64,000 nt of DNA, taken from positions 1 through 64,000 of the forward strand of contig JAEZZY010000010.1 of assembly GCA_023418315.1 (NCBI GenBank), written 5' to 3'. Origin of the DNA: Bacteroidota bacterium (GTDB lineage Bacteria; Bacteroidota; Bacteroidia; Chitinophagales; Chitinophagaceae). The notes under the pieces are model-generated. The model had not been told where the DNA came from and did not search any database. It saw only the letters and a list, made by a program, of their open reading frames with translations. Shown here in pieces: positions 52,099 to 61,333 of the stretch; positions within the stretch are counted from its first letter, which is position 1, and every line of letters starts with the position of its first letter. Both the position numbers and the translations under genes were made by a program.

Positions 52099-53820
52099 TT
52101 AATACTTTATAAGTTTCATGATTGTTTTACCTTCTTTTTTTGCAGTTATGGTCAAAAGATATACGCCTTTTGTTTCCGGCAATTCAAATGAAGTACTGAT
52201 GAATGAATTATAAGAGCGTGTAGAAATAATCTTGCCAGTAATATCTGCTAATATGATTTCAACATCTTTTAATGACCCATCTAAAAGAATGTTTACAGTT
52301 CCGGTGGAAGGATTAGGAAATATGGACACAGGTATATCCTTCCTTAATGTATTAGTGCTTGTAGTAGTCGGATTCATCTTAAGGACAAAAATATCATGAC
52401 CACCCGCAGAGGTAAGGCTAACTGTTCCCACTCCTGGGTCGAAATCCCCTGTGTTCATAAAGGACCCTGTAGCGTATACATTATTTAAAGCATCTAACGT
52501 GATTGACGCAGCCAGATCCAACGATGCGCCACCAATGCTTCCGGCCCAAAGGAAGTTGCCGGAAGCATCCAGTTTTTGAATAAAGATGTCTTCATTTCCA
52601 GCTGAAATGAGGTTAGTTATACCAGGACCCGGGTCAAAATCTACCGTTCCTTCGAACTTTCCCGTCGTATATATGTTTCCAAATGTATCTACACCAATGG
52701 AATAACTTCGATCATCAAAAAAGCCCCCTATGGATTTCGACCAGACGAAATTGCCGTTAGAATCCAGCTTTTGAACGAACATATCCCAACTGCCTATGGC
52801 AGTTAGGTTTGTCATACCAGGACCCGGGTCGAAATCTACTATTCCTGCAAACATTCCTGTTGTAAATATGTTTCCTGATGCATCTATATTAATAGAATAA
52901 CCTATATCGTCTGCGGCTCCCCCCATAGATTTACCCCAGATAAAACTACCGGCCGAATCCAATTTCAGAACAAAAATATCTTGATTGCCTACAGAAATAA
53001 AGTTAGCAATTCCAGCATCAGGATTGAGATCTATAGTTTCAAAAAAAGACCCCGTTATATACACATTTCCGGAAGGATCTACACTAATGGAGGTAGCATT
53101 ATCATATGAAACTCCACTCACTCCCTTTGACCAAATAAAGTTTCCGTTGGCATCCATCTTTTGAACAAAAATATCTTTATAGCCAAAGGATGAAGTCAGG
53201 TTAGTCACACCAGGCCCCGGGTCAAAATCTACTGTACCTCCAAACACTCCTGTCGTAAGTACATTTCCGTATGGATCAATCCTAATGGAAATACCTTCAT
53301 CGGTTGAATTGCCACCAATAGATTTTGCCCATACAAAGTTTCCTAATCCATCAAGCTTCAGAATAAAAATATCACTTCCTCCAGAAGATGTTAGATTTTC
53401 TATTCCTGTTCCTGGGTCAAAATCTACTGTTCCTTCAAAACTACCTATGATATATGCATCGCCATGTGCATCCACATCAATGGAAGTTGCGACATCAACT
53501 AAAATTCCCCCAACAGATTTTGCCCATAAGAAATTTCCGTTACCATCCATTTTTTGAATAAAAATATCTCCTTGTCCTACAGAATTCAGGCTAGCAGTTC
53601 CAACCCCTGCATCAAAATCTGCTGTTCCACTAAAGCTCCCAACAGTATACACATTACCGAGGGCATCCACGCAAATTGAACGCCCAAAATCTCCGTTAGC
53701 ATTCGCCCCCCCCATGGAGAGAGCCCACTCTAAAGTTTGTGCATTCAGAGAGGGTGCTACAGTTATTAGAATATAGAATAAGACCTTTTTTATCATTTTC
53801 ATTTTTAAGCTATTTATCAA
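52099..53820 (-). CDS. Seven-bladed SBBP propeller protein with T9SS type A tag
   Basis: The protein has a signal peptide (MKMIKKVLFYILITVAPSLNAQ; ATG 53820 or ATG 53802). Residues ~30-480 are seven consecutive repeats of about 65 residues with core SIxVDxxGNVYTTGSFxGTVDFDPGxG and QKxDxxGNFxWxKS, consistent with a seven-bladed beta-propeller. The last ~80 residues are a type A sorting domain (VSIFPNPSTGTVNILLDGS, then GKIISTRSYN, ending MKLIKY). It should be secreted by the T9SS and attached to the surface. The 195-bp period is visible in DNA. It stands alone, flanked by inverted repeats. Confidence 0.9.
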   Translation of the reverse strand: MINSLKMKMIKKVLFYILITVAPSLNAQTLEWALSMGGANANGDFGRSICVDALGNVYTVGSFSGTADFDAGVGTASLNSVGQGDIFIQKMDGNGNFLWAKSVGGILVDVATSIDVDAHGDAYIIGSFEGTVDFDPGTGIENLTSSGGSDIFILKLDGLGNFVWAKSIGGNSTDEGISIRIDPYGNVLTTGVFGGTVDFDPGPGVTNLTSSFGYKDIFVQKMDANGNFIWSKGVSGVSYDNATSISVDPSGNVYITGSFFETIDLNPDAGIANFISVGNQDIFVLKLDSAGSFIWGKSMGGAADDIGYSINIDASGNIFTTGMFAGIVDFDPGPGMTNLTAIGSWDMFVQKLDSNGNFVWSKSIGGFFDDRSYSIGVDTFGNIYTTGKFEGTVDFDPGPGITNLISAGNEDIFIQKLDASGNFLWAGSIGGASLDLAASITLDALNNVYATGSFMNTGDFDPGVGTVSLTSAGGHDIFVLKMNPTTTSTNTLRKDIPVSIFPNPSTGTVNILLDGSLKDVEIILADITGKIISTRSYNSFISTSFELPETKGVYLLTITAKKEGKTIMKLIKY

Positions 53821-53900
53821 ACACTGTAATAATAATGAGAAATTATTGAATATTATGACACAGAATCAAGTTTAGTGCAAATTTTATTGCAAGCGATTTT

Positions 53901-53996
53901 ACCTAAAAAGGAAAAGGAGTTACAATTGAACGTAACGCCTTTATTGTCTGTGTGCCCAGAACAGGAACCATACTTTATTTTATTTTCAATGCTTTT
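53901..53996 (-). repeat. ~95-bp inverted repeat, right arm
   Basis: On the minus strand it runs parallel to 51986-52079. Unlike the left arm it keeps an uninterrupted TTCCTGTTCTGGGCACA, identical to the 3' end of tRNA-Leu. Its hairpin (53912-53942) has one mismatch. Confidence 0.9.
53951..53967 (-). other. tRNA-Leu 3'-end duplicate (att-like core)
   Basis: On the minus strand this 17-mer equals 50504-50520, which covers the end of the T loop, the T stem and the acceptor strand of the intact tRNA-Leu plus CA. Such short tRNA 3' copies are usual attachment-site remnants of integrative elements; no integrase gene is present. Confidence 0.6.
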
Positions 53997-54115
53997 AACC
54001 TCCTCCCCTTTATTGGACAGGCATAATAATGCCCTCATAGCTGAACTGATCTCTTTTCTATCTCTATCCGTGTTTCAAAGCCGTCCATCCAGGCATATTG
54101 ACACCGGGGCAAACA

Positions 54116-54145
54116 AAAAGGTTGCCGTTCAAACAGCAACCTTTT
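54116..54145 (-). terminator. Terminator of the lipoprotein gene
   Basis: A perfect 10-bp stem AAAAGGTTGC / GCAACCTTTT with a 10-base loop, 22 bp beyond the stop at 54168, followed by a T-rich tail on the minus strand. Confidence 0.8.
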
Positions 54146-54167
54146 ATCCACTAGTAAATCATTCGGA

Positions 54168-54623
54168 TTAATGTTTCCATCTTTGAATATACGTATAGGT
54201 GTAGCCGTCTTCATCGGTATCTACCTCCTTAAGTTCTAACGTAGTTGCGTTCAAAACAGTAACATTCATCGTATCGCTTCCGCCAACATACATTATCACC
54301 AGCTTATTATTGTTTTCTATGAGGCTCCAAGTAGCTCTTGCGATTACTTGTGCATCTGTAGGATTACACTTTGTGGCTCCGTTATCATACACTACAGAGT
54401 CTTTTGTAAACAGCATATAATTATCCAGCTCACATGCCTCATACTCACTCATGTAATCGTAAGTAGTGTCTATACCGTTTCCTTGCTCTCTTTCTGTTTC
54501 AGCAGCTAAAAACCATTTTGCGGCTGTAAGATGATCGGTTGGCGTTTGCGTGTCATTGTCGCCGTCTTTTTTACATGCAGCGAAGGCGATTACGGCACCT
54601 GCAATAATGAATAATTTTTTCAT
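54168..54623 (-). CDS. Lipocalin-like lipoprotein
   Basis: The 151-residue protein has a lipoprotein signal (MKKLFIIAGAVIAFAACKKDGD, Cys at 17). The mature part has the pattern of lipocalin-like (Lipocalin_4/DUF) proteins of Bacteroidota: a start TAAKWFLAAETER, EYEACELDNYMLFTKDSVVYDNGATKC with two Cys that could form a disulfide, then ATWSLIENNNKLVIM and TLELKEVD, ending YTYIQRWKH. It probably sits on the periplasmic face of a membrane. Function unknown. A promoter lies in a 25-bp segment also present upstream of rplU. Confidence 0.8.
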   Translation of the reverse strand: MKKLFIIAGAVIAFAACKKDGDNDTQTPTDHLTAAKWFLAAETEREQGNGIDTTYDYMSEYEACELDNYMLFTKDSVVYDNGATKCNPTDAQVIARATWSLIENNNKLVIMYVGGSDTMNVTVLNATTLELKEVDTDEDGYTYTYIQRWKH

Positions 54624-54642
54624 AGAATTTTAAAAATTTGCG

Positions 54643-54650
54643 CAAAGGTA
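54643..54650 (-). promoter_or_regulatory. -7 promoter element (TACCTTTG) of the lipoprotein gene
   Basis: On the minus strand TACCTTTG matches TAnnTTTG, 20 bp before the ATG. The surrounding 25 bp (54630-54654) equal 1239-1263 upstream of rplU. Confidence 0.6.
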
Positions 54651-54699
54651 ACATAAATTCTGGTTAAGACCATTTTTCTTAAAATATTTCCGCTACCTC

Positions 54700-57600
54700 T
54701 CATTCCGTAACCACTTGCAGCCATCTTCCCGGATGTGCTTCATCCTTTATAAACCATGCGGGATTTCCATTTTTATCTTTACCCAACCGGGCATCCGACA
54801 CGGGCGGGGTATTCAGCGATTTATTTTTATCGGGCGAAGGATGTTTATAGTAGGGGATTAGATTTTGCTGTTTCAGTTCCACAATAGCAGCTTCAAAGCA
54901 ATTAATAATCGCTTGCAGATCCGTGTCGGTATGCGCCGTGGTAATAAAGCATGGAAAACCTTCGAGAATATGAATGCCTTTAAGACGCATAAGTATAAAA
55001 AGCAATTCCGAAAATGGATATTCCTCTGTAAAATGAATGCGCCATATAGAAGCAAACTGCGCTATATACATCGGCACATCTTGCTTTCTGCAAATTGCAT
55101 TCAGCGCATCGGCTATATACTTGCCTTTATTATTGAGCGATTGTTGTAACGTAGGTCCTTGCTCTTTGAAATATTCCAGCGTTGCTTTGGTAGTAGCCAG
55201 CGCAAGCGGATGCCTTACGAACGTACCGGCAAAATAAGTAACGCCCGCTTCGGGTATGGAGTCATCGCCAAATTGCCACCAGCCGCCATCCAGTGCATCC
55301 ATGTATTGTTTTTTCCCCGCTATCACACCTACAGACATACCCCCGCCTATCACCTTTCCATAGGTCGCCACATCCGCCTGAATACCAAACATTGCCTGTA
55401 CCCCACCCGTATGAAAACGAAAACCGGAAATCACTTCGTCAAAAATCAACACCGCGCGGGCATCCGTAGTGATTTTTCTTAATTGCTTCAGGAAGGCAAT
55501 GGGTTGAAAATCGCATCTGCGGCTCTGCACCGGCTCTACCAGCACAGCAGCTATCTCCTCGCTTCGTTCTTCTATAATTCTTAACGACTCCTCTGTACCA
55601 TAGTCGAGAAACAACATATTCTGCACGGCTTCCGGCATAATGCCCGGCGCAGCAGGATAGGTTTTCAATTGCTTGCTGCTGCGTGCAATTACTTCATCCA
55701 TAATACCATGATAGGAGTTGGTAAAGGCTACAATAAGCGAACGACCGGTTACCGTCCGCGCAATGCGCATAGCGCCCAGCACCGCTTCGGAGCCGGTATT
55801 GCAAAGTGCGGATCGGTCGAAATGTGTAAATTCACAAATCAGCTTACACACTTCCCCCGCAAGCTCGTGTTGCGGACCGATTTCATAGCCGTTTTCCACT
55901 TGTTCGATCAATGCCTTTTTCAGAAAATCAGGCTGGTAGCCCAGCATACTGGAGCCAAATCCGTTCAGTGCATCTATATATTCATTATCATCTATATCCC
56001 ATAGGCGTGCGCCTTTCGATTTTTTTATAACAATGGAATAAGCCAGTTCTTTCGTAGCAGGCTTGAACCCTGAAACCACGCGCGGATCCGCCATGTGCGC
56101 CCTATGTTGCTGTGTATATTCTTTACTTGCTTTTGTTTTTTGATTGTAGCGCTGGGTCAATTCGTTCAGATAGGTTTGTTGTGCATCTTGCAGTACGGCT
56201 GCTTTTTTCTCAATACGGGCAATCGCTCCAAAAGGTTTTTTGATTTCTTTCTCTTCCTCCGCAGAAAGATCGGAAACCACACTCATTTTTTTAGCTGCCT
56301 TTGTGAAGGAAGATGCTGATAAATTTGCTTCCAGATAATCCGCCAAAAGCGCTATGGTTTCCAGCGATTCGTTGAGCTGGCGGAAGGTTACGGAAACAGC
56401 AAATTGCTTTTTGAGCATCAATGCTACTTGTGTAAGCGACAAAGAATCCAGTCCGATTTGGATGAAACTCATTTCCGGAGCTGCCCCGCTTGCATCAATG
56501 CCCGAAGCATTTTCCAGTATCTCTTTAATTTTTGCAATAAGTTGTTGCCTATGAGAAGCCGCTTCCATAGGCGCTTCGACAAGTGTCTGTCCGGTGGGTA
56601 CAGCGTTGTTTATAGGCGTGGAAGAAACGGCATCTTTTATGATTGGCTCTATCCAATATTCCTGTTTGTCAAACGCATAAGTAGGTAAGTCAAAAAGTTT
56701 TTGCCTTGTTTCATCTTGGTAAACCGCATTCCAATCGGGCTCAATGCCATTGAGCCAAAGCTGACCGAGCACTTTGAGGATAGCATGATCGGAACGGAGC
56801 AGTGTTTCTTCTTTTTCTATGGATGAAATAGCTGTGATGTTTTTACCCATGGCTTGTTGACGGGCAAGCGTAGCCACGGATTTGCCGGGGCCCAATTCTA
56901 AAAACAGATGATACGATTCATCCATCAGCTTTTGCATTGCTTTTCCAAAAAGAACTGGCATACGCAAATGTTTCGCCCAGTAATTAGGATGGGTAGCTTC
57001 TGCCGGTTGCAACCACTCGCCTGTTACGCTTGACGCAATGGGTATCAGCGGTTCATTAAGCGAAATGGTTTTTACTACTTCTTCAAAAGGCGCTACCACC
57101 TCATCCATCATGTACGAATGAAACGCATGGCTGGTAGCCAATACCCTGTTGGGAATGTCTTTAGTATGTAGCTCTTCACTCAGTTTGGCAATCGCCTCAT
57201 TTGTACCTGCCACTACGCAGAGCTTCGGACTGTTGGCAGCCGCCAATTCTATTTTGTCGGTTAAATACGGTTGGATTTCTTCCTGCGATAACCGCACCGA
57301 AAGCATACTGCCACGCGGTAAATCATTCATCATTTTTCCGCGTGCAGCTATCAGTTTCAAGGCATCTTTGAGTGAAAATACGCCGGCGAAATATGCAGCT
57401 ACAAACTCTCCTATACTGTGCCCCACAAATGCAGACGGATAAATGCCCCAGCTCATCCACAGCTTACCGAGGGCATAGCCTATTGTAAATAATGCAGGCT
57501 GGCTATAGCGTGTTTGTTTGATTTTTTCGTGGGCTTCTTCCGTAATTTTTTCGGGATAGAGAATGTCGCATATATTTTCCTGCAACTCTTCTTTCAACAA

Positions 57601-60600
57601 CAAAGCACATTCATCCATCGCCTCTCTAAAAACCTTTTCCGACTGATAAAGCGACCGGCACATGTTCACGTATTGATCACCCTGACCGGGAAACATGAAT
57701 ACGATATGCTGCGACTTATCGGTAAGTTTTTTAGTATTTGCAGATAATAAATTTTTATCTGCAAGCTGTGTTGTAAAATCAATAACGTCGGAAGCAACCA
57801 CAAACCTTCTTTGTTCAAAATCTTTACGAGAAGTATTTAAGGTATATGCAACATCGGCGAATTGTGCGCTGTGTGTAGATAGATAAGCTGCGAGCGTATC
57901 ACCATAAGCATCCAAACTTTTATCTGATTTAGCCGACCAGCAAATCAACTGTGCAGAGCGGGAACTTTCAGCGGAAACAACAAGTGCATCTTCATTCCAT
58001 TCTTCTACGATGACATGCGCATTCGTACCACCCACACCGAAGGAGCTGACGCCTGCAATGCGCTTTTTATCCGTATTCCATTCCTGCAATTTTGCATTAA
58101 CATAAAACGGGCTGCTTTCAAAATCTATATGCGGATTTGGTTTTTCATAGTTGATGGATGGAAGCAGGTTTTTATGATGTAAGGAAAGGCAGGTTTTAAT
58201 CAACCCTGCTACACCGGCAGCTATGGTAAGATGTCCGAAATTACTTTTGACAGAGCCAATCGCACAAAATTGCTTTTCATGTTGCTCGCCAAAAGCCATG
58301 TTTAATCCTTCTATTTCTATAGGGTCGCCAAGAGGCGTGGCTGTGCCATGTGTTTCTATATAGCTAAGTTCACGGGCTTCAATACCTGCATCTTCTATAG
58401 CCATGCTTATCGCATGAGCTTGTCCTTCCGCGCTTGGCGCCATGAAACTTCCCTTGCCGCCCCCGTCATTGCTTAAGCCTACACCTTTAATGACTCCGTA
58501 AATCGTATCTCCGTCTTTAATCGCTTGTTCTTTGTTTTTCAACAATACCACACCTGCGCCATCGCTAAAAGAAGTGCCGGTAGCATCTGCATCAAACGGG
58601 CGGCAATGCCCATCTTTGCTGAACATAGCGCCTTCTTCATACAAATGACCAGAGTGTACCGGCGCATGGATGGAAGCGCCGCCTGCCAATGCCATATCAC
58701 ATTGCCCGCTGCGTATGCTTTGTACCGCCTGCACTACGGCTACCAACGATGTGGAGCAAGCCGTTTGCACATTTACTGCAGGTCCTTTTAAATCGAAAGA
58801 ATAAGAAGTGCGTGTGGCAACATAGTCTTTATCATTCAACGTAGCGGTTTGAATCGTTCCCAAATTTTCTATTAATTCGGGATGAGCAAGCACATTATTG
58901 ATGAAATAGGTATTGACATTCACGCCAGCGAAAACGCCTATAGAGTTGCTGTTTTCCTTTGCATATCCGCTTTGCTCCAATACTTCCCAGGCAATCTCCA
59001 GAAACACACGCTGCTGCGGGTCCATCAGTTTGGCATGATGGGGATTGATTCCGAAAAATGCCGGGTCAAATTCTTTTACGCCGTTTATAATACCTCTTGA
59101 ACGCACATAATCCGGATTGTTTTTGATAGCATCAGGAATGGATTTGTCCAATTCTTCTTCTTTAAAAAAATGAACTGTTTCTTTTCCTTGTTTTAACAAC
59201 GTCCATAATGCATCAATCGAATCTGCACCGGGAAACCTGCCCGCCATGCCTATGATCGCTACGTCCGCATGTATCTGTTTTGCGGAGTGAGGTTTTTTCT
59301 GTGTTTCGGTTTTTTTTCCGTCTATAAAAGCGGCAAGATCCTTTAGCTTAGGGAACTGATACAGCTTCACAACAGGCAAGGCTATCTGATGCTGCGTTTT
59401 TAGAATGGAAACAAATTTCAAGGATAATAAGGAGGTGCCGCCCAATTCAAAAAAATTATCTTCGGCTCCGGCTCGTTCTACACCCAGTAGGTTTTTCCAC
59501 AGTTCGGAAAGGAGCTGTTCTGTTTGATTGGTGGGCGCTACAAAAGCATGAGTCAGCAGTGTGGAAGCATCGGGATTGGGCAATGATTTTTTATCCACTT
59601 TACCGTTGGCAAGAAAGGGAAATTCGTTCATCGGCACTAACAATTTCGGCACCATATAATCCGGCAGTTTATCTTCGAGATAATGCAGAATGGCTTCTTT
59701 GTTATATCCTCCTTTACAAATCACATAGCCTATCAACCGGGTATCGCCGTTCTTAGCTTTTTTTGCCAGCACCACGCATTGCGTTACGCCCGGCGCTTGT
59801 TGCAATACATTTTCAATCTCTCCCAGCTCTATGCGAAACCCTCTTATTTTCACCTGGTCATCTATTCTTCCTATAAACTCCATATTTCCATCCGGCAGGC
59901 GGCGCACTAAATCGCCTGTGCGGTACATGCGTTCGCCCGCTTTATTTTTTATAAATCGTTCTTGGGTTAATTCTGGTTTATTCAAATATCCTTCTGCTAC
60001 GCAAATGCCGCTAAGGTATAATTCGCCCTCGCCTTCCCCGTTTATTTCCGCTCCTTGTTCGTTCAGTAAAAACGTATTTGCTCCTGCAAAAGGTTTTCCG
60101 ATGGGTATGGTAGCGCCATAGGCACGCCGCTCGTCTATAACATGCAACAATTGCCCCACCGTAGCTTCCGTAGGTCCGTAGATATTCACAAGCATACATT
60201 CCGGCGAGGATGCGGGTAAAATGTGCCGGATCATTTCGGTATAAAGCGCCTCGCCTGCAAATTTCAATATCTTCCGCGGCATCAGATCTTTGCCATTCAA
60301 CGATAGCGATTTCCAATGCGAAGGAACAATGTTGAGGCAATCAATTTTATGTTCTTCAAAATATTGATGCAGATAGGGCACATCGTTGTAATCGTCTTTG
60401 GTAAAAAGATGCAAAGCGCTACCGCTCGTCAGCGAACCAAAAAGATAAGCAATGACAAAATCGGCAGCGAAGGTGGTACCCAGGGCATAGTTTTCACAGG
60501 CATCATAGGGAAGCGCTTTAAACAAACCGCTTATGAAATGGCTGAGCGATTGATGTTTTATCGTCACTCCCTTAGGCAAACCCGTAGAGCCGGAGGTATA

Positions 60601-61068
60601 AATAACATAGGCTGTCTGTTCTCCGCTCACCGGCACGTTCGGCAATGTATCCGGTTGTTTTTTGCATAGCGACCAGTTGTCATCCGCAGCAAGAAGCAGT
60701 TGCTCTTTCCTGATAGCAGCTAAAAAATGGGAGCAGGAAGAATCGGTAAGTGCCAAGGCTGCTCCCGTATTTTCTACCATATAGCGCAATCTGTCCGCTG
60801 GAAACTCCGGGTCCATAGGCACGAAGGCAGCGCCCGCTTTTAAAATCCCCCATATCCCGATAACCATATCCAACGGGCTGTGAAGGCAGATGGGAACAAG
60901 TGTATTAGGCGTTACACCATTAGCAATAAGGAGATGGGCTAAGCGGTTGGAATACCGGTCTAATGCTTCGTAGGATAGTTCTGTTTCGTTAAATTTCAAC
61001 GCGAGAGAGGCTGCGTTAGTGGCAACCTGTCTGGAGAAAGCGGCTATAACTGTTTCGGACGGATTCAT
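54700..61068 (-). CDS. Hybrid NRPS-PKS megasynthase with terminal aminotransferase
   Basis: ATG 61068 (MNPSETVIAAFSRQ) gives 2122 residues; ATG 61107 is an alternative. Domains in order: adenylation (~10-490; YVIYTSGSTGLPKG, NIYGPTEAT, YRTGDLV, NGKVDKKSL); PCP (Ser546 in LGGTSLL); KS (~605-1030; Cys771 in TACSTS, HGTATPLGDP, KSNFGH); AT (~1125-1430; Ser1218 in GHSIGE, and SHAFHS typical of malonyl-CoA); ACP (Ser1542 in GLDSL); PLP class III aminotransferase (~1650-2065; FDEVISGF, Lys1905 in YGKVIGGG). It lacks condensation, reductase and thioesterase domains. The order resembles the first module of iturin/mycosubtilin synthases, where the aminotransferase makes a beta-amino acyl chain. No phosphopantetheinyl transferase, export or tailoring gene is near. 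Product unknown. Confidence 0.93.
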   Translation of the reverse strand: MNPSETVIAAFSRQVATNAASLALKFNETELSYEALDRYSNRLAHLLIANGVTPNTLVPICLHSPLDMVIGIWGILKAGAAFVPMDPEFPADRLRYMVENTGAALALTDSSCSHFLAAIRKEQLLLAADDNWSLCKKQPDTLPNVPVSGEQTAYVIYTSGSTGLPKGVTIKHQSLSHFISGLFKALPYDACENYALGTTFAADFVIAYLFGSLTSGSALHLFTKDDYNDVPYLHQYFEEHKIDCLNIVPSHWKSLSLNGKDLMPRKILKFAGEALYTEMIRHILPASSPECMLVNIYGPTEATVGQLLHVIDERRAYGATIPIGKPFAGANTFLLNEQGAEINGEGEGELYLSGICVAEGYLNKPELTQERFIKNKAGERMYRTGDLVRRLPDGNMEFIGRIDDQVKIRGFRIELGEIENVLQQAPGVTQCVVLAKKAKNGDTRLIGYVICKGGYNKEAILHYLEDKLPDYMVPKLLVPMNEFPFLANGKVDKKSLPNPDASTLLTHAFVAPTNQTEQLLSELWKNLLGVERAGAEDNFFELGGTSLLSLKFVSILKTQHQIALPVVKLYQFPKLKDLAAFIDGKKTETQKKPHSAKQIHADVAIIGMAGRFPGADSIDALWTLLKQGKETVHFFKEEELDKSIPDAIKNNPDYVRSRGIINGVKEFDPAFFGINPHHAKLMDPQQRVFLEIAWEVLEQSGYAKENSNSIGVFAGVNVNTYFINNVLAHPELIENLGTIQTATLNDKDYVATRTSYSFDLKGPAVNVQTACSTSLVAVVQAVQSIRSGQCDMALAGGASIHAPVHSGHLYEEGAMFSKDGHCRPFDADATGTSFSDGAGVVLLKNKEQAIKDGDTIYGVIKGVGLSNDGGGKGSFMAPSAEGQAHAISMAIEDAGIEARELSYIETHGTATPLGDPIEIEGLNMAFGEQHEKQFCAIGSVKSNFGHLTIAAGVAGLIKTCLSLHHKNLLPSINYEKPNPHIDFESSPFYVNAKLQEWNTDKKRIAGVSSFGVGGTNAHVIVEEWNEDALVVSAESSRSAQLICWSAKSDKSLDAYGDTLAAYLSTHSAQFADVAYTLNTSRKDFEQRRFVVASDVIDFTTQLADKNLLSANTKKLTDKSQHIVFMFPGQGDQYVNMCRSLYQSEKVFREAMDECALLLKEELQENICDILYPEKITEEAHEKIKQTRYSQPALFTIGYALGKLWMSWGIYPSAFVGHSIGEFVAAYFAGVFSLKDALKLIAARGKMMNDLPRGSMLSVRLSQEEIQPYLTDKIELAAANSPKLCVVAGTNEAIAKLSEELHTKDIPNRVLATSHAFHSYMMDEVVAPFEEVVKTISLNEPLIPIASSVTGEWLQPAEATHPNYWAKHLRMPVLFGKAMQKLMDESYHLFLELGPGKSVATLARQQAMGKNITAISSIEKEETLLRSDHAILKVLGQLWLNGIEPDWNAVYQDETRQKLFDLPTYAFDKQEYWIEPIIKDAVSSTPINNAVPTGQTLVEAPMEAASHRQQLIAKIKEILENASGIDASGAAPEMSFIQIGLDSLSLTQVALMLKKQFAVSVTFRQLNESLETIALLADYLEANLSASSFTKAAKKMSVVSDLSAEEEKEIKKPFGAIARIEKKAAVLQDAQQTYLNELTQRYNQKTKASKEYTQQHRAHMADPRVVSGFKPATKELAYSIVIKKSKGARLWDIDDNEYIDALNGFGSSMLGYQPDFLKKALIEQVENGYEIGPQHELAGEVCKLICEFTHFDRSALCNTGSEAVLGAMRIARTVTGRSLIVAFTNSYHGIMDEVIARSSKQLKTYPAAPGIMPEAVQNMLFLDYGTEESLRIIEERSEEIAAVLVEPVQSRRCDFQPIAFLKQLRKITTDARAVLIFDEVISGFRFHTGGVQAMFGIQADVATYGKVIGGGMSVGVIAGKKQYMDALDGGWWQFGDDSIPEAGVTYFAGTFVRHPLALATTKATLEYFKEQGPTLQQSLNNKGKYIADALNAICRKQDVPMYIAQFASIWRIHFTEEYPFSELLFILMRLKGIHILEGFPCFITTAHTDTDLQAIINCFEAAIVELKQQNLIPYYKHPSPDKNKSLNTPPVSDARLGKDKNGNPAWFIKDEAHPGRWLQVVTE

Positions 61069-61107
61069 GCTGTGTACTATGTGGTATCCGGTAAAAATAG
61101 TTAACAT

Positions 61108-61333
61108 GGAGCGCTTTTAACAGAGGGATTCTTTCAAAAACCAGGCATTAACTATAGAATAAGATTGTCTTAACTACCACTTTACAATCTTTATAGGCAA
61201 GGGCAAAAGGGATGTTTGTAGCCCGCAGGCTTTTATATACCAAAAGTGCCCCAACGATATGAAGCACTTTGTTTGTACACGAAGAAGCAGTAGCAGACAA
61301 TGACTAAATGTGCGTAGAGTTATAGGGAGCGTG
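61108..61333. other. Intergenic region upstream of the megasynthase
   Basis: About 225 bp with no gene, and presumably the promoter of the leftward megasynthase. No clear -33/-7 pair or operator was recognised. Confidence 0.4.

Larger units (their letters stand above)
53821..54167. other. Intergenic region with inverted repeat arm
   Basis: No gene is supported. A 61-residue open frame on the minus strand (53853-54038) simply crosses the repeat arm. The interval holds the right inverted repeat arm, the tRNA-like 17-mer and the terminator of the lipoprotein gene. Confidence 0.5.

Noticed and set aside
52500..53740. Tandem 195-bp periodicity considered as CRISPR
   Set aside because: The period is far too long, there are no spacers and it is an open reading frame of propeller blades.
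53853..54038. 61-residue open frame across the inverted repeat arm
   Set aside because: The matching frame in the left arm is broken by the five-base deletion, so the repeat is not conserved as protein.
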